Below are positions 20,739 to 33,290 of a stretch of DNA of 64,000 nucleotides, piece by piece (the stretch's first letter is position 1; each line of letters begins with the position of its first letter). The notes under the pieces are model-generated. The model worked only from the letters and a program-made list of their open reading frames with translations. It was not told the DNA's origin and searched no databases. Position numbers and translations under genes: made by a program. The DNA is from Salticus scenicus (taxonomy: Eukaryota > Arthropoda > Arachnida > Araneae > Salticidae). The stretch lies in assembly GCA_963930645.1 (NCBI GenBank), contig CAWVNO010001142.1, forward strand, positions 1-64,000, written 5' to 3'.

Positions 20739-21826
20739 CTATATTGTTGGGATATCGTTCATACATTCGGTATTAAAGTTATTCAAAAAATTTAGCAAGT
20801 CTAGATTTTCATTGTCACAGTTTACTAGAGGTAAATCAGTTTGTATTAGGTTAAAATCATTTAAGTCCTTATTTTCAACTTTGGTAGATAAACCATCAAT
20901 ATTATTTTCACTTGTATATTCCACATTCGAATTGTTCAAAAAAAAAATTTTAAGTGTAAGTCTATATTTTCATTCTGAAAGTTGTTGGAAGGTAAGTCAA
21001 AAACACCATTCATACATTCAATGTGAAAATTATCCAAAAAATTTAACAAGTCCAGATTCTCACTGTCATTATTAACTGTCGGTAATTCATTGTTAGAACT
21101 TCGTTCATTACAATTTCTACGTATGTTAAAGTCTTTAAGATGATTCTTTCTTTTATGTTGCAATAATTCATACTTACACTGAAAAGTTTCACTGCATTCA
21201 TCACATCTATTTTGCATTGAAGATTTCTTATGCATATTTCTTTTATGTTTTAAAAAATGTCGTTTGTTTGAAAAAGTATCAGTACATTCGTCACAACAGT
21301 ATGCATATAAAGTCTTTTTATGACTTTTTCGCTTATGGTTTGAAAAAGCATGTTTAGTTGGAAAGGTTATAGAACATTCCTCACATAGATACTCAGGTTT
21401 ACGATAATGCACCCTCTTGTGTTTTTATAACTCATACTTGTGTTTAAAAGCATCTTTACAAATAATACATAGATGTTCATTTAAGCCTTTTTGATGAAAT
21501 AATCTCTTATGTTTAAATAAATCACACTTGCGATTGAAATTTTCAATACAATAATCACATTTGTATCTTATGGAAATTTTTCTATGGGTTTCCATATGTC
21601 TTTTTAAACGATGTAAAGTAACAAATCCTTTCTCACACACGTAATAAATATTAGGTTTAATATCATTGTGAACCTTCACATGTCTGGGAAAATAGGATTT
21701 TTTTAAAAGTGACTTATTACAAGTTGGACAAATAAAAAGTTTAGATAACTTCTCATCCTCAAAACTTGATGAAGGGGATTGTTGATCAGAAACGTGAGTC
21801 TCCTCAGATGGTAAAGTATTATCCAT
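20739..21826 (-). pseudogene. C2H2 zinc-finger protein, seven fingers, two disruptions
   Basis: Reading on the minus strand from 21826, an acidic leader is followed by seven C2H2-type fingers. Finger 1 is CPTCNKSL...HVKVH. Finger 2 has lost part of its Cys pair. Fingers 3 to 7 have the C-x2-C...HKR-x2-H form. Finger 4 is cut by a TAA at 21425-21427; the frame continues unchanged to finger 5. The tail holds two copies of a motif, NLDLLNFLxNF then ECMN. A shift in an A run at about 20938-20948 separates the last copy from the rest. The fingers suggest sequence-specific DNA binding. It is the only gene in the centre of the inverted repeat. It is decayed, unless one of the lesions is a sequencing error. 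Confidence 0.75.
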
Positions 21827-22289
21827 TTTGTACTTCAGTTTAGCAAAGTATAAAAAATCACTCTAAAAGTAAGATTTTAAAAATGATTAAAAACTAGTAA
21901 GTATGAGAACTTAGACAACTCTACAGCGGTAAAAGATTGTAACTAATTCAAATTTTTTCTTCATTCATGAGTTTTACTTAAGAATTAGCACCAAATTCTC
22001 TTATTTTATGCCAAATTTTTATAACTATCGCCAATATTAGTGGAAATTTAGCCAAATATTATCCCATACCTTGCTATAAAACTCGAATCTTGTGGGGAAT
22101 TCTAGTTTATCACCATGTCTAAACAGATAATTTGTACACTTTCACACTGTATTTTTATGGATGTAGCATCTTCGTTAAACTTTTTAGGGTAAAAAATATT
22201 CTAAGATCTATGTTTTTTAACAGTTGATTATAGATTTGTCGAAACTCGTGGTTTAGTATTTTCAAAGAAAGAAGGTTGTTAATACTTAA

Positions 22290-23000
22290 AGTTTCAAGTT
22301 CATGATTTCTTCATACATCTGCAGCTTCTAAATTTGATAAGTGTTAGATTTTTAGCTTACATTTTCAATCTAAAAAAGAAAAAGTTAATTTTTCTGAGAT
22401 AGTATTTGAATTAAAATAATTTGTGTAAAAATTTTTCATTTACAAAAAATTTCGTTTATAAGCATATGTGTGAAAAACTTCAAACTAAATGACTTTAAAA
22501 AACTTAGTACTTTGTAAAATAAGACGCGTTATTAACACATGTGAAACATTAAAATTCCATACTTCATAATTTTTCAAATACTTGCAGCCTCTTAAATTGG
22601 TAAGAATGAGATTTTATCTTACATTTTCATTCTTATCATTAGAAAAAATAAGTCTCTTATATTTTTATTCTAAAAATAAGTTAATTAATTTCTGAGATGA
22701 TATTTTTTCTAAAATACTTTGTGTAAAAAATTTTTCATTCACAAAAATTTCAGTTTATAAGCATATATCTGAAAAACTTCAAACTAAATGACTTTAAAAA
22801 ACTTAGTACTTTGTAAAATAAGATGTGTTGTTAACACCAAAATTGTTGACTTCGTGATTTTTTTCGAATACCTACAACCTCTTAAGCTGGTAACTTTGTG
22901 ATTTTATCTTACATTTACATTTACAATCTTATTATTGTGAAAATGAGTTTCTTATATTTTTATTCAAGAATAAGTTATCTTAATTTCTAAAATACTTTGT
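22290..23000. repeat. Tandem repeat, ~260-300 bp unit, about three copies
   Basis: The block GAAAAACTTCAAACTAAATG recurs at 22472 and 22771, a 299-base period. The CTTGCAGCCTCTTAAATTGG-like block recurs at about 22315, 22580 and 22870. It lies beside the inner end of the right arm and is non-coding. Confidence 0.75.
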
Positions 23001-24089
23001 AAAATTTTTCAAGTATACATGTATTTGTAATCGACAATACTTGGTTAAAATATTTTTTAAGTATGTTTAAATACACTTTAGAAAATTTAAGTCTGCATCT
23101 GTGAACATGAATGTATTTATAAAACAAATATTAATATTTTTTCAACTCTGATTTTTTTCAAAGTTAGCTTTCATTATTTACAAACTTGCTATCTGTAAGG
23201 AAAAATTGGTTCAAAGGTAGCATATGACGTGAGGAATTTCACTATGTTAAAGTTGTAGAATGTAGTGAAAAGTAGTAAAAAATGTAGTTGGGAAGTCTTT
23301 ATTTGACATAGATTGTTGAATAATTCTTAGGAAATATAGCTTAAAATAACTAATGTTGGGAATGAATTACAAAAAAATTCAAACGCTATCATTAGGGATA
23401 TGTCAGGTTCGATTCCAGATCACGATAAAAACTAAAAAAATGGTAATTTCTAATTATCACTATGTTCGAAAACTTATATTATTTTAAGAATATTGGAAGA
23501 TTTCTAGTATAACATAAAGCTTTAAATAAAAAGACTTACAATATTTTAACGAGTATAAGGAAATTTAAGGAAAATTTATAATTGAATGCAACTTTGTAAA
23601 AGTTTTTAAGTATACATGTAAGAATTTATGCGTGAATGTTTATACATGTATCAATGTATGTTCGATGACAGTGATAAGAAGATCCCAAAAAGTTATATCT
23701 GAAGTATAACTGTTTAAGGTAGAGAAATTTTTGACATTAGTTATTTTTTGCAGTAAAGTAACTTCTGAAAAATGATAGATTCACTCTCTTAGATAAAATA
23801 TAATACAATATGTTACGATATTTTCTTAAACTTATTAAGACTTCTTTTCAAACAGCGAATTTTTTCAGTTTTTTACATTGATCAACTCATTTTTATTTTT
23901 ATTTATTTATTTATTTATTTTTAAAGATGAATTTTACTTCAAATAATTTTTTCTTAAACAAAATTTCCATTGAAAGTTTTTTATTTACTTTTAATTTCAC
24001 ATTACATACATTTTTCTTGAACATTGTTCTTATACAGATTGAACTGAACATAATTCAACATAGCAGATAATATTTTTACAATTTTCATA

Positions 24090-24538
24090 TTATGATCGGG
24101 TGATAAAACACCACATTCTTTGAAAAAGAGATTTCTTTACTTCTTTGGCTTTCATACATTCTTGATGATCAATAATCCAATTACCTAAATACTTCTGGAA
24201 GATATTAAAAATCTTATCCAAGGTATGATAAAATCCCCAGATCTCTTAAAGCGCTTCGCCAAAACCTCACTTGAAAATATTAAGTAAATTACAACTTTGT
24301 CCCAATTAATTCCATTTTTTATCATTTCTTTTAAGACAATATCTAAACAGGTGTAAAAATTTTCCTCAGATAACATATCAACATTTTCATAAAGTTGATT
24401 GCTAATTTCGGAATTGATAAATTCATTCATTCGAAATTTAAGCTGGTTAATAATTTCTATTTCTGAATTGCGGAGGTGTGATCTATTAAATATATGAGTA
24501 AATGCGTTTAACAAAATGATATCTGTTCTGACATCCAT
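24090..24538 (-). pseudogene. Frameshifted second copy of the Bcl-2-like gene
   Basis: Identical to 18356-18805 over the first 110 residues except for one Met-to-Leu change. A T run is then one base shorter (five T instead of six, near 24215), which shifts the frame and ends the protein at 24185. The BH1 region is retained and the BH2 region is lost from the frame, although its DNA is still present down to the former stop near 24090. The recent break suggests that only one copy is needed, or that neither is. Confidence 0.8.
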
Positions 24539-24653
24539 CTTGAAAAAATAATGTTTATATAGTATCGAATTCAGATTATAAAATAAGCAACCTCACTTCT
24601 CAAAATAAATTTGACAAGTAATAAATTTTTCTTCACTCGGAATTAATACTAGG

Positions 24654-25051
24654 TGTTATTTGACGTGATGTGAAGATAATAATAAATACTTGTTCTTTCA
24701 TTCACAAACCAAAACTATATTAAACATACAATACACAGATTTGATATGCGTTAAAGACATAAGTTGTGCTGAAAGATTGCAACTGAATATTTAACATAGA
24801 CAATATGTTGCGAAAATAATACTGTGAAGTAATAATTGTGAATAATGCGAAAGATAGCATGCAAGCTACCGTGCGGATGAAAAAGAATAAACTGTTCTTT
24901 TTGGTTTCTGTTCGAGTAGAGTTGAGATGTTCGTACCTGTTGAACAGAAAAAAGTAAAGTTGAGATGAAAACAGTTAAATCGAAAGTGTCATTGAGTGCG
25001 GAGTTCGATTATGTTAAGAATCGAATATGAGTGGATGGTGGAAATCGAACA
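24654..25051 (-). repeat. BEL/Pao 3' LTR
   Basis: Plus strand reads TGTTATTTGACG...GAACA. On the minus strand it is preceded by the purine-rich AGGGTGGGAGTCA (25052-25065), a plausible polypurine tract. Confidence 0.92.
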
Positions 25052-25073
25052 TGACTCCCACCCTATCAGGGCG

Positions 25074-27824
25074 CTAGTCCTGATATAAAGGGAGAACAGC
25101 AATTTTGTTAACAGGTCTTTTAAAAACAGAGTCTTTCGTTTTTATAGACACCACTCTTACCAGCCCGTCGGTACCGGTGTGAACCTTTGTTATTCGACCA
25201 ATTGGCCAGGATAAAGGTGAGCAGCTGTTGTCTATGATAACCACTAATTCTCCTTCCTTGATATTTGATGCAGGATGTTGCCATTTATTTCTTGGTTGCA
25301 AGGAACTGAGATACTCCTTTTTCCAAGCCCTAGAAATATCTCGTCTCATTTTTTGCACTAGTTGCCATCGGTTCTTGAGATTCCTGCTACAGGATAATGG
25401 TTCATCTGCAGGTGAAAGCATGACATATCCTGTAAGAAAATGTGATGGGGTGAGAACATTAATAGAGTCTATATCAGAGTCAGTACTTTTAAAGTGGGGA
25501 CGTGAATTTAATAAGGATTCAATTTGTGTTAATAAAGTGCTCAATTCCTCAAATGTCAACCGTGTATCACCGTTTACTCGTTTAATGTGAAATTTACAGG
25601 AACGTACTGCAGCTTCCCAAATTCCTCCGAAATGAGGTGATGCGGGAGGAATAAAATGCCACTCTATTGCGGCTTGTGTTAAATAATGTGCTACGCATTC
25701 GTTTCTTGGTAAAGACAATATTTGTTTTATTTCATCGGGTTTCCTTTTAGCACCAACAAATTTGGTTGCGTTATCGCTGTAAATATGACTAGGTGAACCA
25801 CGTCTAGCACTGAAACGTCGTAAGGCAGCTATAAATGCGTCAGTCGTCAAATCGCTGACAGCTTCGATGTGTACTGCTTTTGTAGCAAGGCAACTGAATA
25901 AAGCTATGTATCCTTTTGTTGTTTTACAGCCACGACCCTTGTTAAATTTTATATACATTGGACCAGCATAGTCCACACCACATGCAAAGAAAGGTCGCTC
26001 GAGATTTACTCGATGTGGTGGTAAGTTTCCCATCAGCTGGGGTGTAGAAGTAGCTTTGAAACGGAAGCATTTCACGCATTTATTAACAAGCTTATTGATT
26101 AATCTTTTTCCACCAATGATCCAATATGCCTGTTTTATAATGTGGGATAACAATGATGGTCCTGCATGCAAGTGTGCAATATGTTTCTCTTGTATAATAA
26201 GGTCGCTCAATTTGTGTTTAGACGGCAATATTACCGGATGCTTTTCGTTAAATGATAATTGAGCATTTTGTAAGCGACCTCCCACCCGTAACAGACCGTT
26301 CTGGTCAATGAATGGATATAGAGAGTGTAAATGACTTTTTCTAGACAAAAGGTTTTGAATCTTGATGTGTCTTAAGTCTTCATGAAAGTATTTATTTTGT
26401 ACCCATCGAATGATGTTCTCTTCGGCGTGTTTAGTTTCCCTACATGTAAGAGGGGAACAAGAATCATTTGTTGAGACATGAACTTTACTTGCTGATTTGC
26501 AGTTATTTATGAATCTTATGCAATATGCCAGAATGCGTTTGATTTTAAAAAATGAAGAAAACTTATTGAATAGATGATCATAAAGATCATTAGATGTATC
26601 AATATGGTAACACAAAATGCGATCAGCTTTCTTTTCAGTCGAAATTTGATCCTCGATTTCCTTGGACTTAGGTGCGTCATTTGGCCAATGTGTAGGATCC
26701 AAAAGTAACCAACTTGGGCCATTCCACCACAAGTTGCATTCAGGTAAACTTTTAGGATCGATGCCCCGAGAAGTGATATCAGCGGGGTTTTCTTTAGATG
26801 GAAAGTGTCTCCAATGTTTTGTGGGAAGAACATCTAATATTTGTGAAGTTCTATTTGCAACAAAAGTTTTCCACTTACGTGGATGTGCGGATAACCAAGA
26901 AAGAACAACTGTTGAATCTGTCCATGCGTAAATGTCAAAATTATAATTTTCTAATATTTTTATGACTGAACAAAATAACTTACATAATAAATAAGCACCA
27001 CAAAGTTCCAATTTGGTAACGGCAATTTGCTTGATAGGAGCTACTTTAGTTTTGTCAACTAAGAGTGAGACTTTTGATTTGTTATCATGAGTCTGTCGAC
27101 AATAGATTGCAGCGGCGTAAGCATGTGTTGACGCATCGCTGAAACCATGTAATTCAAATGTACTATCGGATGAAAACGTGACGCATCTAGGAACAGAAAA
27201 CTGGCTAATTTTATTGAATGAATTCTCATATTTAATGAGCTCCTCTTCAAATTGTTGCGGATTAGGAGAATCCCAGTCTCCTTTTGTTAACCATAGCTTT
27301 TGAGAAAATACTTTGAACACTACTGTACAAGGTGAAATTAACCCTAGAGGATCAAAAATGCGTGCGGATTTAGACAAAATGCGTCTTTTTGTTAGTGGTG
27401 GTTTGAGAGTAAGTGCGGTTTTGAAAAAAAATGTATCTGCTAAAGAGTTCCAGTAAAGCCCTAGAACTTTAGAACTTTCATTGTTGTTTGGTATTATTTT
27501 AAAGTCTGTATCTGTGAGGCAATTTTCTCGAAATTCCGTAAGGAATTTCGAATTGGAATTCCACTTTCTCAAATGAAACCCATGTTCTTCCAAAACATTA
27601 GCAGTTTCCTTAGCAATTAATATTGCGCTATTAACTGAGTTTTAACCAGATATCAAGTCATCCATATATATATCTTTTAACAAAGTGCGCGAGACGTGTG
27701 TATTTTGATTATAATCTAGAGCGATTTGCTTAATGCACCTAGTGGCCAAAAAGGATGCTGGAGCAAGGCCATATGTAACAGTCTTCAATTTATATTCCTT
27801 TATTTCCTCGTTGGGGATGTATCT
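25074..27824 (-). pseudogene. pol: BEL/Pao pol, C-terminal part (RT end, RNase H, integrase)
   Basis: In frame with the upstream pol segment but split from it by a TAG at 27825-27827. A further TAA at 27642-27644 lies just after the reverse transcriptase YMDD motif (27657-27668). The remaining 840 codons hold the RNase H region (FELHGFSDAS, YAWTDSTVVLSWL), the integrase HHCC site (HLHAG...CVKCF), catalytic residues in GVDYAGP, IYSDNAT and GGIWEA, and the BEL-type C-terminal DUF5641 region. It would encode replication and insertion enzymes but cannot be made whole as it stands. Confidence 0.92.
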
Positions 27825-29351
27825 CTAAAGGATTTTTTGATAATTTTGATCGTCCTCAGAAATTAAAACCTGGCGGTACATTTTCTCCACGTCTGCAGAA
27901 AAAACTATCTCCGGTAATCGAAAATTAAGTAAGATCTCAAAAATGTCTCGTTGTAATTTAGGGCCAACACCTAAAACTGAATTTAATGATTTACCATCAG
28001 AAGTTTTACAGGAACCGTCAAAAACGACTCTTAATTTAGTGGTAGTGCTAGAAGGTTTAATAACTGCGTGATGAGGTAGGAAATATTGTTCCCTTTGAGA
28101 AATATTTAGTGAATTCTGAGTAATTACCTCCATGTGTCCTAATTGATCGTATTCATATAAAAAATCCTTATATTGTTGCTCGAATTCCGGATTTTCAGAA
28201 AATTTCCTCTCCATTGCATATAATCGGGAAAGTGCAGCGGGCTTTGTATTACATAATTCAGATTTGCATTTATAAAATGGTAATTTTACCACAAAACGGC
28301 CTTCTGGATTAATTGAATATTTTTCCTGAAAATGTGACTCCACAAACTGTTCCTCGGGTGAAAGTAACTTCTCACTTGCATTAAAAACTTCTTCTAATTC
28401 CCAAAAACGTTGTAACTCACTATCAGTATTAATTTCGTAAATATGTAAATTTGAAATCGAATTAGATTTTGTCTGAGATTCAGGTAATTTTCCGGATACG
28501 AGAAAACCAAAAATTGAATTTTGAGCAATTAAACCATTCTCAGTACAAATTGTTTGACCAGGAAGTAAAATAGAAAAAAAATAATCAGATCCCAAAATCA
28601 TATCAATTTTACTTGGAATTTCAAATTTGGGATCGGCCAGTTTCATATTTTTTAAATGCGAAAAATGTTCCTTGTTTATTTTCTCTGATGGCAATGGAGC
28701 TGTTAATTTATCTAATATAAAAACTCGCATGGATAACTTGACATCGGAATCGTGAATGGAAATTAAATTAATGTCTGTATAACCTTTAGTTATTGCAATC
28801 ATTGAATTTGCCAACCCTTTGACGGGAAATCTTGCATTTTTTCTCTCATAACCTAAAATACTCATACATGATTCAATTATAAAAGAACTTTCAGAGCCCG
28901 AATCGCATAAAATTTTTAGCACATGTCTCTGACCCATTGAATCATAAATATAAGCGCTAGCTGTAGGAAGTAAAGCAAAAGGTGTTTGTATAGAATGGTT
29001 ATGAGTACTTGTTTGGAATTGAGATATGCCAGATGGCTCTGTACGATTCTCAGAATTTTCAAAATTATTACCAGCAGATGAAGCCGAAGCTGTATAAGTT
29101 TTCAAATTAGTATCGCATATACTAGAATGATGTTTTGCATTACAAAAGTGACAAGTATAAGTGGAATTACATTGAGCGATAGAGTGCTTATTAGATAAAC
29201 AGTTGCTACATAATGAGTTCTTTCTAACAAATTGTTTTCTATTCTTAACAGGAAGTTCTTTAAATTTAAAGCATTTGAACAAGAAATGATTATTGTTTTT
29301 GCATAAAATACATTTGTAATTCACGTTAGAATGAAACTTAGATAACTTAAA
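27825..29351 (-). pseudogene. pol: BEL/Pao zinc-knuckle, protease and N-terminal reverse transcriptase
   Basis: Starts with a Cys/His-rich region of knuckle-like repeats (CILCKNNNHFLFKC, CSNCLSNKHSIAQC, CHFCNAKHHSSIC). An aspartic protease (CDSGSESSFI) of the A17/DUF1758 type follows, then the reverse transcriptase up to VFSADVEKMYRQV. It ends at TAG 27825-27827, where the preserved downstream frame suggests a former sense codon. A TAA at 29352-29354 separates it from gag in the same frame. Confidence 0.9.
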
Positions 29352-30319
29352 TTATTTATCCTTATTTTGTTTATACTCATTCTCTTTACTCTCATTTTCA
29401 TTACATAATTCCATAGCTGCACATTTATCATTAATAAATTGTAAAAAGATCTTTAAAGTAGGAAAATCAATTTTTGCAGAATATTGTGCCCATTCTTCAC
29501 GTGATTTATGGTCAAGTTTTTGTAATAAAATATAAATTAACCATACATCTCTTTCAGTAGCTTTAGTGTCAATAGTCTTTAATCCTCTTATTACTTCATC
29601 CGAAGTATCTGCTATCTTACGTAAGTTAAATGCAGTAGCATGAATTACAGTTGGTTGATCCATAAAGGTTTTAATAAGTGCAGAAATAATTTGTTTTTTC
29701 TTATCATACCTAGTAAGTAATTTTTCCCAGGCTTCTAGATAACTATTCTCAGATATTGGAATGTGTTTAATAATAGAAGCCGGTTCATCTTTTAATAAAC
29801 CCTTTAGATATTGGAATTTTTATGTACATTACACAAATTAACATTCTCGTGAACTAATGATATATACAAATCCTTAAAAGACATCCAATCTTTATAATTA
29901 CCGCTAAACGGGCAAATATTTAATTTTGGCAAACGAAAATTACTAGATATAGCATTTGTGTTAATGAGAGGATTTTGAAAATTTAAAACATTAGATTGCA
30001 TGTTCACAGATAAATTTTCAAGTTTTTGTTGAAGCTTGGCTTTGATTTCATAATATTTTAACTCAAATTCTTCTATTTCTGATACTTCATCAGGTAATTC
30101 AGAATCGGCTTTATCAAAATCAGAATAAATAATTTCAATCTTTCCAAGTTGATTTAAGAGATCATGTTTTTGAAAAATTAGATTTTCATTATTTATGAAA
30201 TTCATAATTCTAGTAAGCGCAGATTTCGCTCTGCCTCGATAATGTTTTGCTATTTTTTCAGCATCTTCTAAAGCAACAGTTTCATTACTGTCATAGTCAT
30301 TGTTCTTTTTGCTTGCCAT
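29352..30319 (-). pseudogene. gag: BEL/Pao gag, one frameshift
   Basis: Begins with ATG at 30319. The N-terminal 170 codons include LPKLNICPFSGNYKDWMSF, typical of DUF1759 Gag proteins. A shift in an A run near 29815 moves the frame. The second part (29352-29803) resumes with a capsid-like helical region and a Lys/Glu-rich tail. The TAA at 29352 lies where gag and pol would have been continuous. Confidence 0.85.
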
Positions 30320-30454
30320 TACTACGTAATGGAGTAATGCGAAAAACCAAAGTCAAACTTGTAAAATAGGAAAATAAGTACTTATCTGTTTTATTCCTTA
30401 ACAGCTGCGCTTGGATATCCAAATTTGTAAGCTAGCCAAAATTCACACAGAATA

Positions 30455-30471
30455 TCTCGCCGGTGCCTCCA
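30455..30471 (-). other. BEL/Pao primer binding site
   Basis: Minus strand TGGAGGCACCGGCGAGA lies six bases inside the 5' LTR, starting with TGG as required for the complement of a tRNA CCA end. The tRNA is not identified. Confidence 0.6.
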
Positions 30472-30477
30472 AAATAA

Positions 30478-30875
30478 TGTTATTTGACGTGATGTGAAGA
30501 TAATAATAAATACTCGTTCTTTCATTCACAAACCAAAACTATATTAAACATACAATACACAGATTTGATATGCGTTAAAGACATAAGTTGTGCTGAAACA
30601 TTGCGACTGAATATTTAACATAAACAATATAATGCGAAAATAATAATGTGAAGTAATAATTGTGAATAATGCGAAAGATAGCATGCAAGCTACCATGCGG
30701 ATGAAAAAGAATAAACTGTTATTTTTGGTTTCTGTTCGAGTAGAGTTGAGATGTTCGTACATGTTGAACAGAAAAAAGTAAAGTTGAGATGAAAACAGTT
30801 AAATCGAAAGTGTCATTGAGTGCGGAGTTCGATTATATTAAGAATCGAATATGACTGGATGGTGGAAATCAAATA
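30478..30875 (-). repeat. BEL/Pao 5' LTR
   Basis: 398 bp, about 96.5 percent identical to 24654-25051. The terminal CA has become TA on the plus strand (AACA to AATA). Confidence 0.92.
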
Positions 30876-31709
30876 CTAGGTGTTTCTCACCAAATCTGAA
30901 TTATCGCCAAATACTCTAAAATTTTTGTAGATATATCCTAAAATTTATTTAAAATCATGCCAAATTCTTATTTTTACGACCCTAATTCTGAATTTATTGA
31001 TAAAATTTCACGGGTTTACACTAAAGAAATGTAAGGGAGTTACAGTAAAAATGGTTAAACTATAGATAAAAAATACATTGAAGTAAGTGATCATTAATCT
31101 AATATGGGAAGGATTATTCGAAAAAATACCAATTTATACCTAAAAACTTTTGACTTTCTGATGTTGTAATGAATTTTTTGTAGCGATTTGTAAAAATCTA
31201 CTGAAAATGTCTATTATTAAAAGTTATTATATCCCCATATTGTATATCAAATAATAAATAAGATTATTCTAAAGATAGAAAGAAATGAGTTTATATTTTT
31301 AAAACGTCTAACAATAACCAAATTTAAACACGAGTAAAGGTAGCGAGAAATCTGGAATTTTTCCTCCTCTTTCTTCTGAGAAGTTACAATTGCATCCCTC
31401 TTCGATTCTAAGAAAATGCTCGAAGGAATGGTCACCTCCTTTCCCAAAACATTGGGGTGTCAGCATTGGTAAATGAGGTCGATCTTTTTGTGTTAAGATA
31501 TTATCCTATTTATAACGTAAAATAATATACGGTTTAAAATGGATACTATTTATTCACAATTAAAAAATCTTTATGGTGAAAAGTATTTTTTTTTAACGAT
31601 CTTTCTTCAATTAAGTAATTAATAAGAAATTTTAATCACTCTTTTTTAGTTATATTTCAAAAAACAATTCTCGTCTTTCATCCTAATCTAATTTCACTTA
31701 TACATTTGA

Positions 31710-33290
31710 GATTTTAAACATCTTTTAACTCAATTTTCACGTACATTATCTTTTTTCGAAAAACATTTGGTGAATTTTTACAAGATCTTCATATATTATT
31801 TTTTATTTATTTATTTTAATTATTATTCTGTAATTAATATCATGTTCAAACAATAGCATTCCTATCTAAAATATATTCATCAGGTTATATTTCTAAAGAA
31901 CAGTTTTTAAAGTACTTGTAAACTGCTGTTTCTTTACTTCAAGCAGGTGCCGGGTTCGAATCCTACCCGATCATCTTTATTTCTACACTTTCTTTCATTC
32001 TTTCTACTTAATTTTTACTCTCAATGTCATTTTTCATAAAACATTTGTAATATTTTAGAAGAAAATGCTTAATTAATGTATTTTAATTATTATTCTGTAA
32101 ATTAATATAATTTAAATGGTTGAATCATTCTCAAATAATTGCATTCTTAGGTTAAAAATGATTTCTGCAGGTATATAATTAAAAAAACACCCACACACAC
32201 GCGAAAACTACTGTCTTATGGAAATAATTTTACTGCAAGGTGCCGGGTTTGAACCCCAGTCAGATCACTCTATTTCTCTCATAGTATATTCACATTAACA
32301 TTCTTAAATTCATATATTTTATCGATTCCTAATTTATTTCCCAATTTTTAAATTTTATAATTAATTTCTTAATTAATTTCTTAATTTCCTAATTAATTTC
32401 CTAATGACACACAAACAATACCATGCTTTTTTCATTCTACCGCAAACATCTCTTTAAAACCATCGTCACCTTTTACAAAAATCACGATTTTAAACATCTT
32501 TTAACTCAATTTTCACGTACATTATCTTTTTTCGAAAAACATTTGGTGAATTTTTACAAGATCTTCAATTATTATTTTTTATTTATTTTAATTATTATTC
32601 TGTAATTAATATCATGTTCAAACAATAGCATTCCTAACTAAAATATATTCATCAGGTTATATTTCTAAAGAACAGTGGTTAAAGTACTTGTAAACTGCTG
32701 TTTCTTTACTTCAAGCAGGTGCCGGGTTCGAATCCTACCCGATCATCTTTATTTCTACACTTTCTTTCATTCTTTCTACTTAATTTTTACTCTCAATGTC
32801 ATTTTTCATAAAACATTTGTAGTTTTGTAGAAGAAAATGCTTAATTAATGTTTTTTAATTATTATTCTGTAAATTAATATAATTTAAATGGTTGAATCAT
32901 TCTGAAATAATTGCATTCTTAGGTTAAAAATGATTTCTGCAGTATAATTGAAAAAACACCCACACACACGCGAAAACTACTGTCTTATGGAAATATTTTT
33001 ACTGCAAGGTGCCGGGTTCGAACCCCAGTCAGATCATTCTATTTCTTTCATAGTATATTCACATTAACATTCTTAAATTCATTTATTTTATCGATTCCTT
33101 ATTTATTTCCCAATTTTTAAATTTTATAATTAATTTCTTAATTAATTTCCTAATGAATTTCTTAATGAATTTCCTAATTCATTTCTTAGTTAATTTCCAA
33201 ATTAATTTTCTAATGACTCACAAACAATATCATGCTTTTTTCATTCTACCGCAAACATCTCTTTAAAACCATCGTCACCTTTCACAAAAA
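31710..33290 (+). repeat. Tandem duplication, ~775 bp unit
   Basis: 31710-32485 repeats at 32486 onwards with a period of 769-776 bases. Each unit holds two B-box-like motifs, GGTGCCGGGTTCGAATCC and a GGTGCCGGGTTTGAACCCC variant, near 31948, 32240, 32723 and 33010. It ends in repeat E sequence (CATAGTATATTCACATTAAC). The B boxes suggest descent from a tRNA-derived SINE. No intact tRNA fold is present. Confidence 0.75.

Larger units (their letters stand above)
24654..30875 (-). mobile_element. BEL/Pao LTR retrotransposon, full length but decayed
   Basis: 398 bp LTRs at each end differ at about 14 positions (near 3.5 percent). The 5 bp target duplication CTAGG is at 24649-24653 and 30876-30880. 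The element interrupts the right Bcl-2 arm; the sequence either side matches 18190-18260 of the left arm continuously, which fixes its borders. Coding runs right to left. Confidence 0.94.
17451..31669. repeat. Large inverted-repeat unit bearing Bcl-2-like and zinc-finger genes
   Basis: Arms 17451-19642 and 23240-31669 are inverted copies of about 2.2 kb once the BEL element is removed. They enclose a 3.6 kb single-copy centre. The outer ends read AATTGTTTTTTGAAATATAA and its complement. I see no target duplication, so it may be a transposon, an integrated viral fragment, or a simple inverted duplication. Net length without the BEL insertion is about 8 kb. Confidence 0.88.

Noticed and set aside
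22290..23000. CRISPR-like array
   Set aside because: Period near 300 bp, diverged units, eukaryotic context: an ordinary tandem repeat.
31940..31975. Possible tRNA gene (GGTTCGAATCC B box), also near 32240, 32723, 33010 and 19470/23410
   Set aside because: No A box, no acceptor stem, and poor T-stem pairing. Treated as SINE-like or chance.
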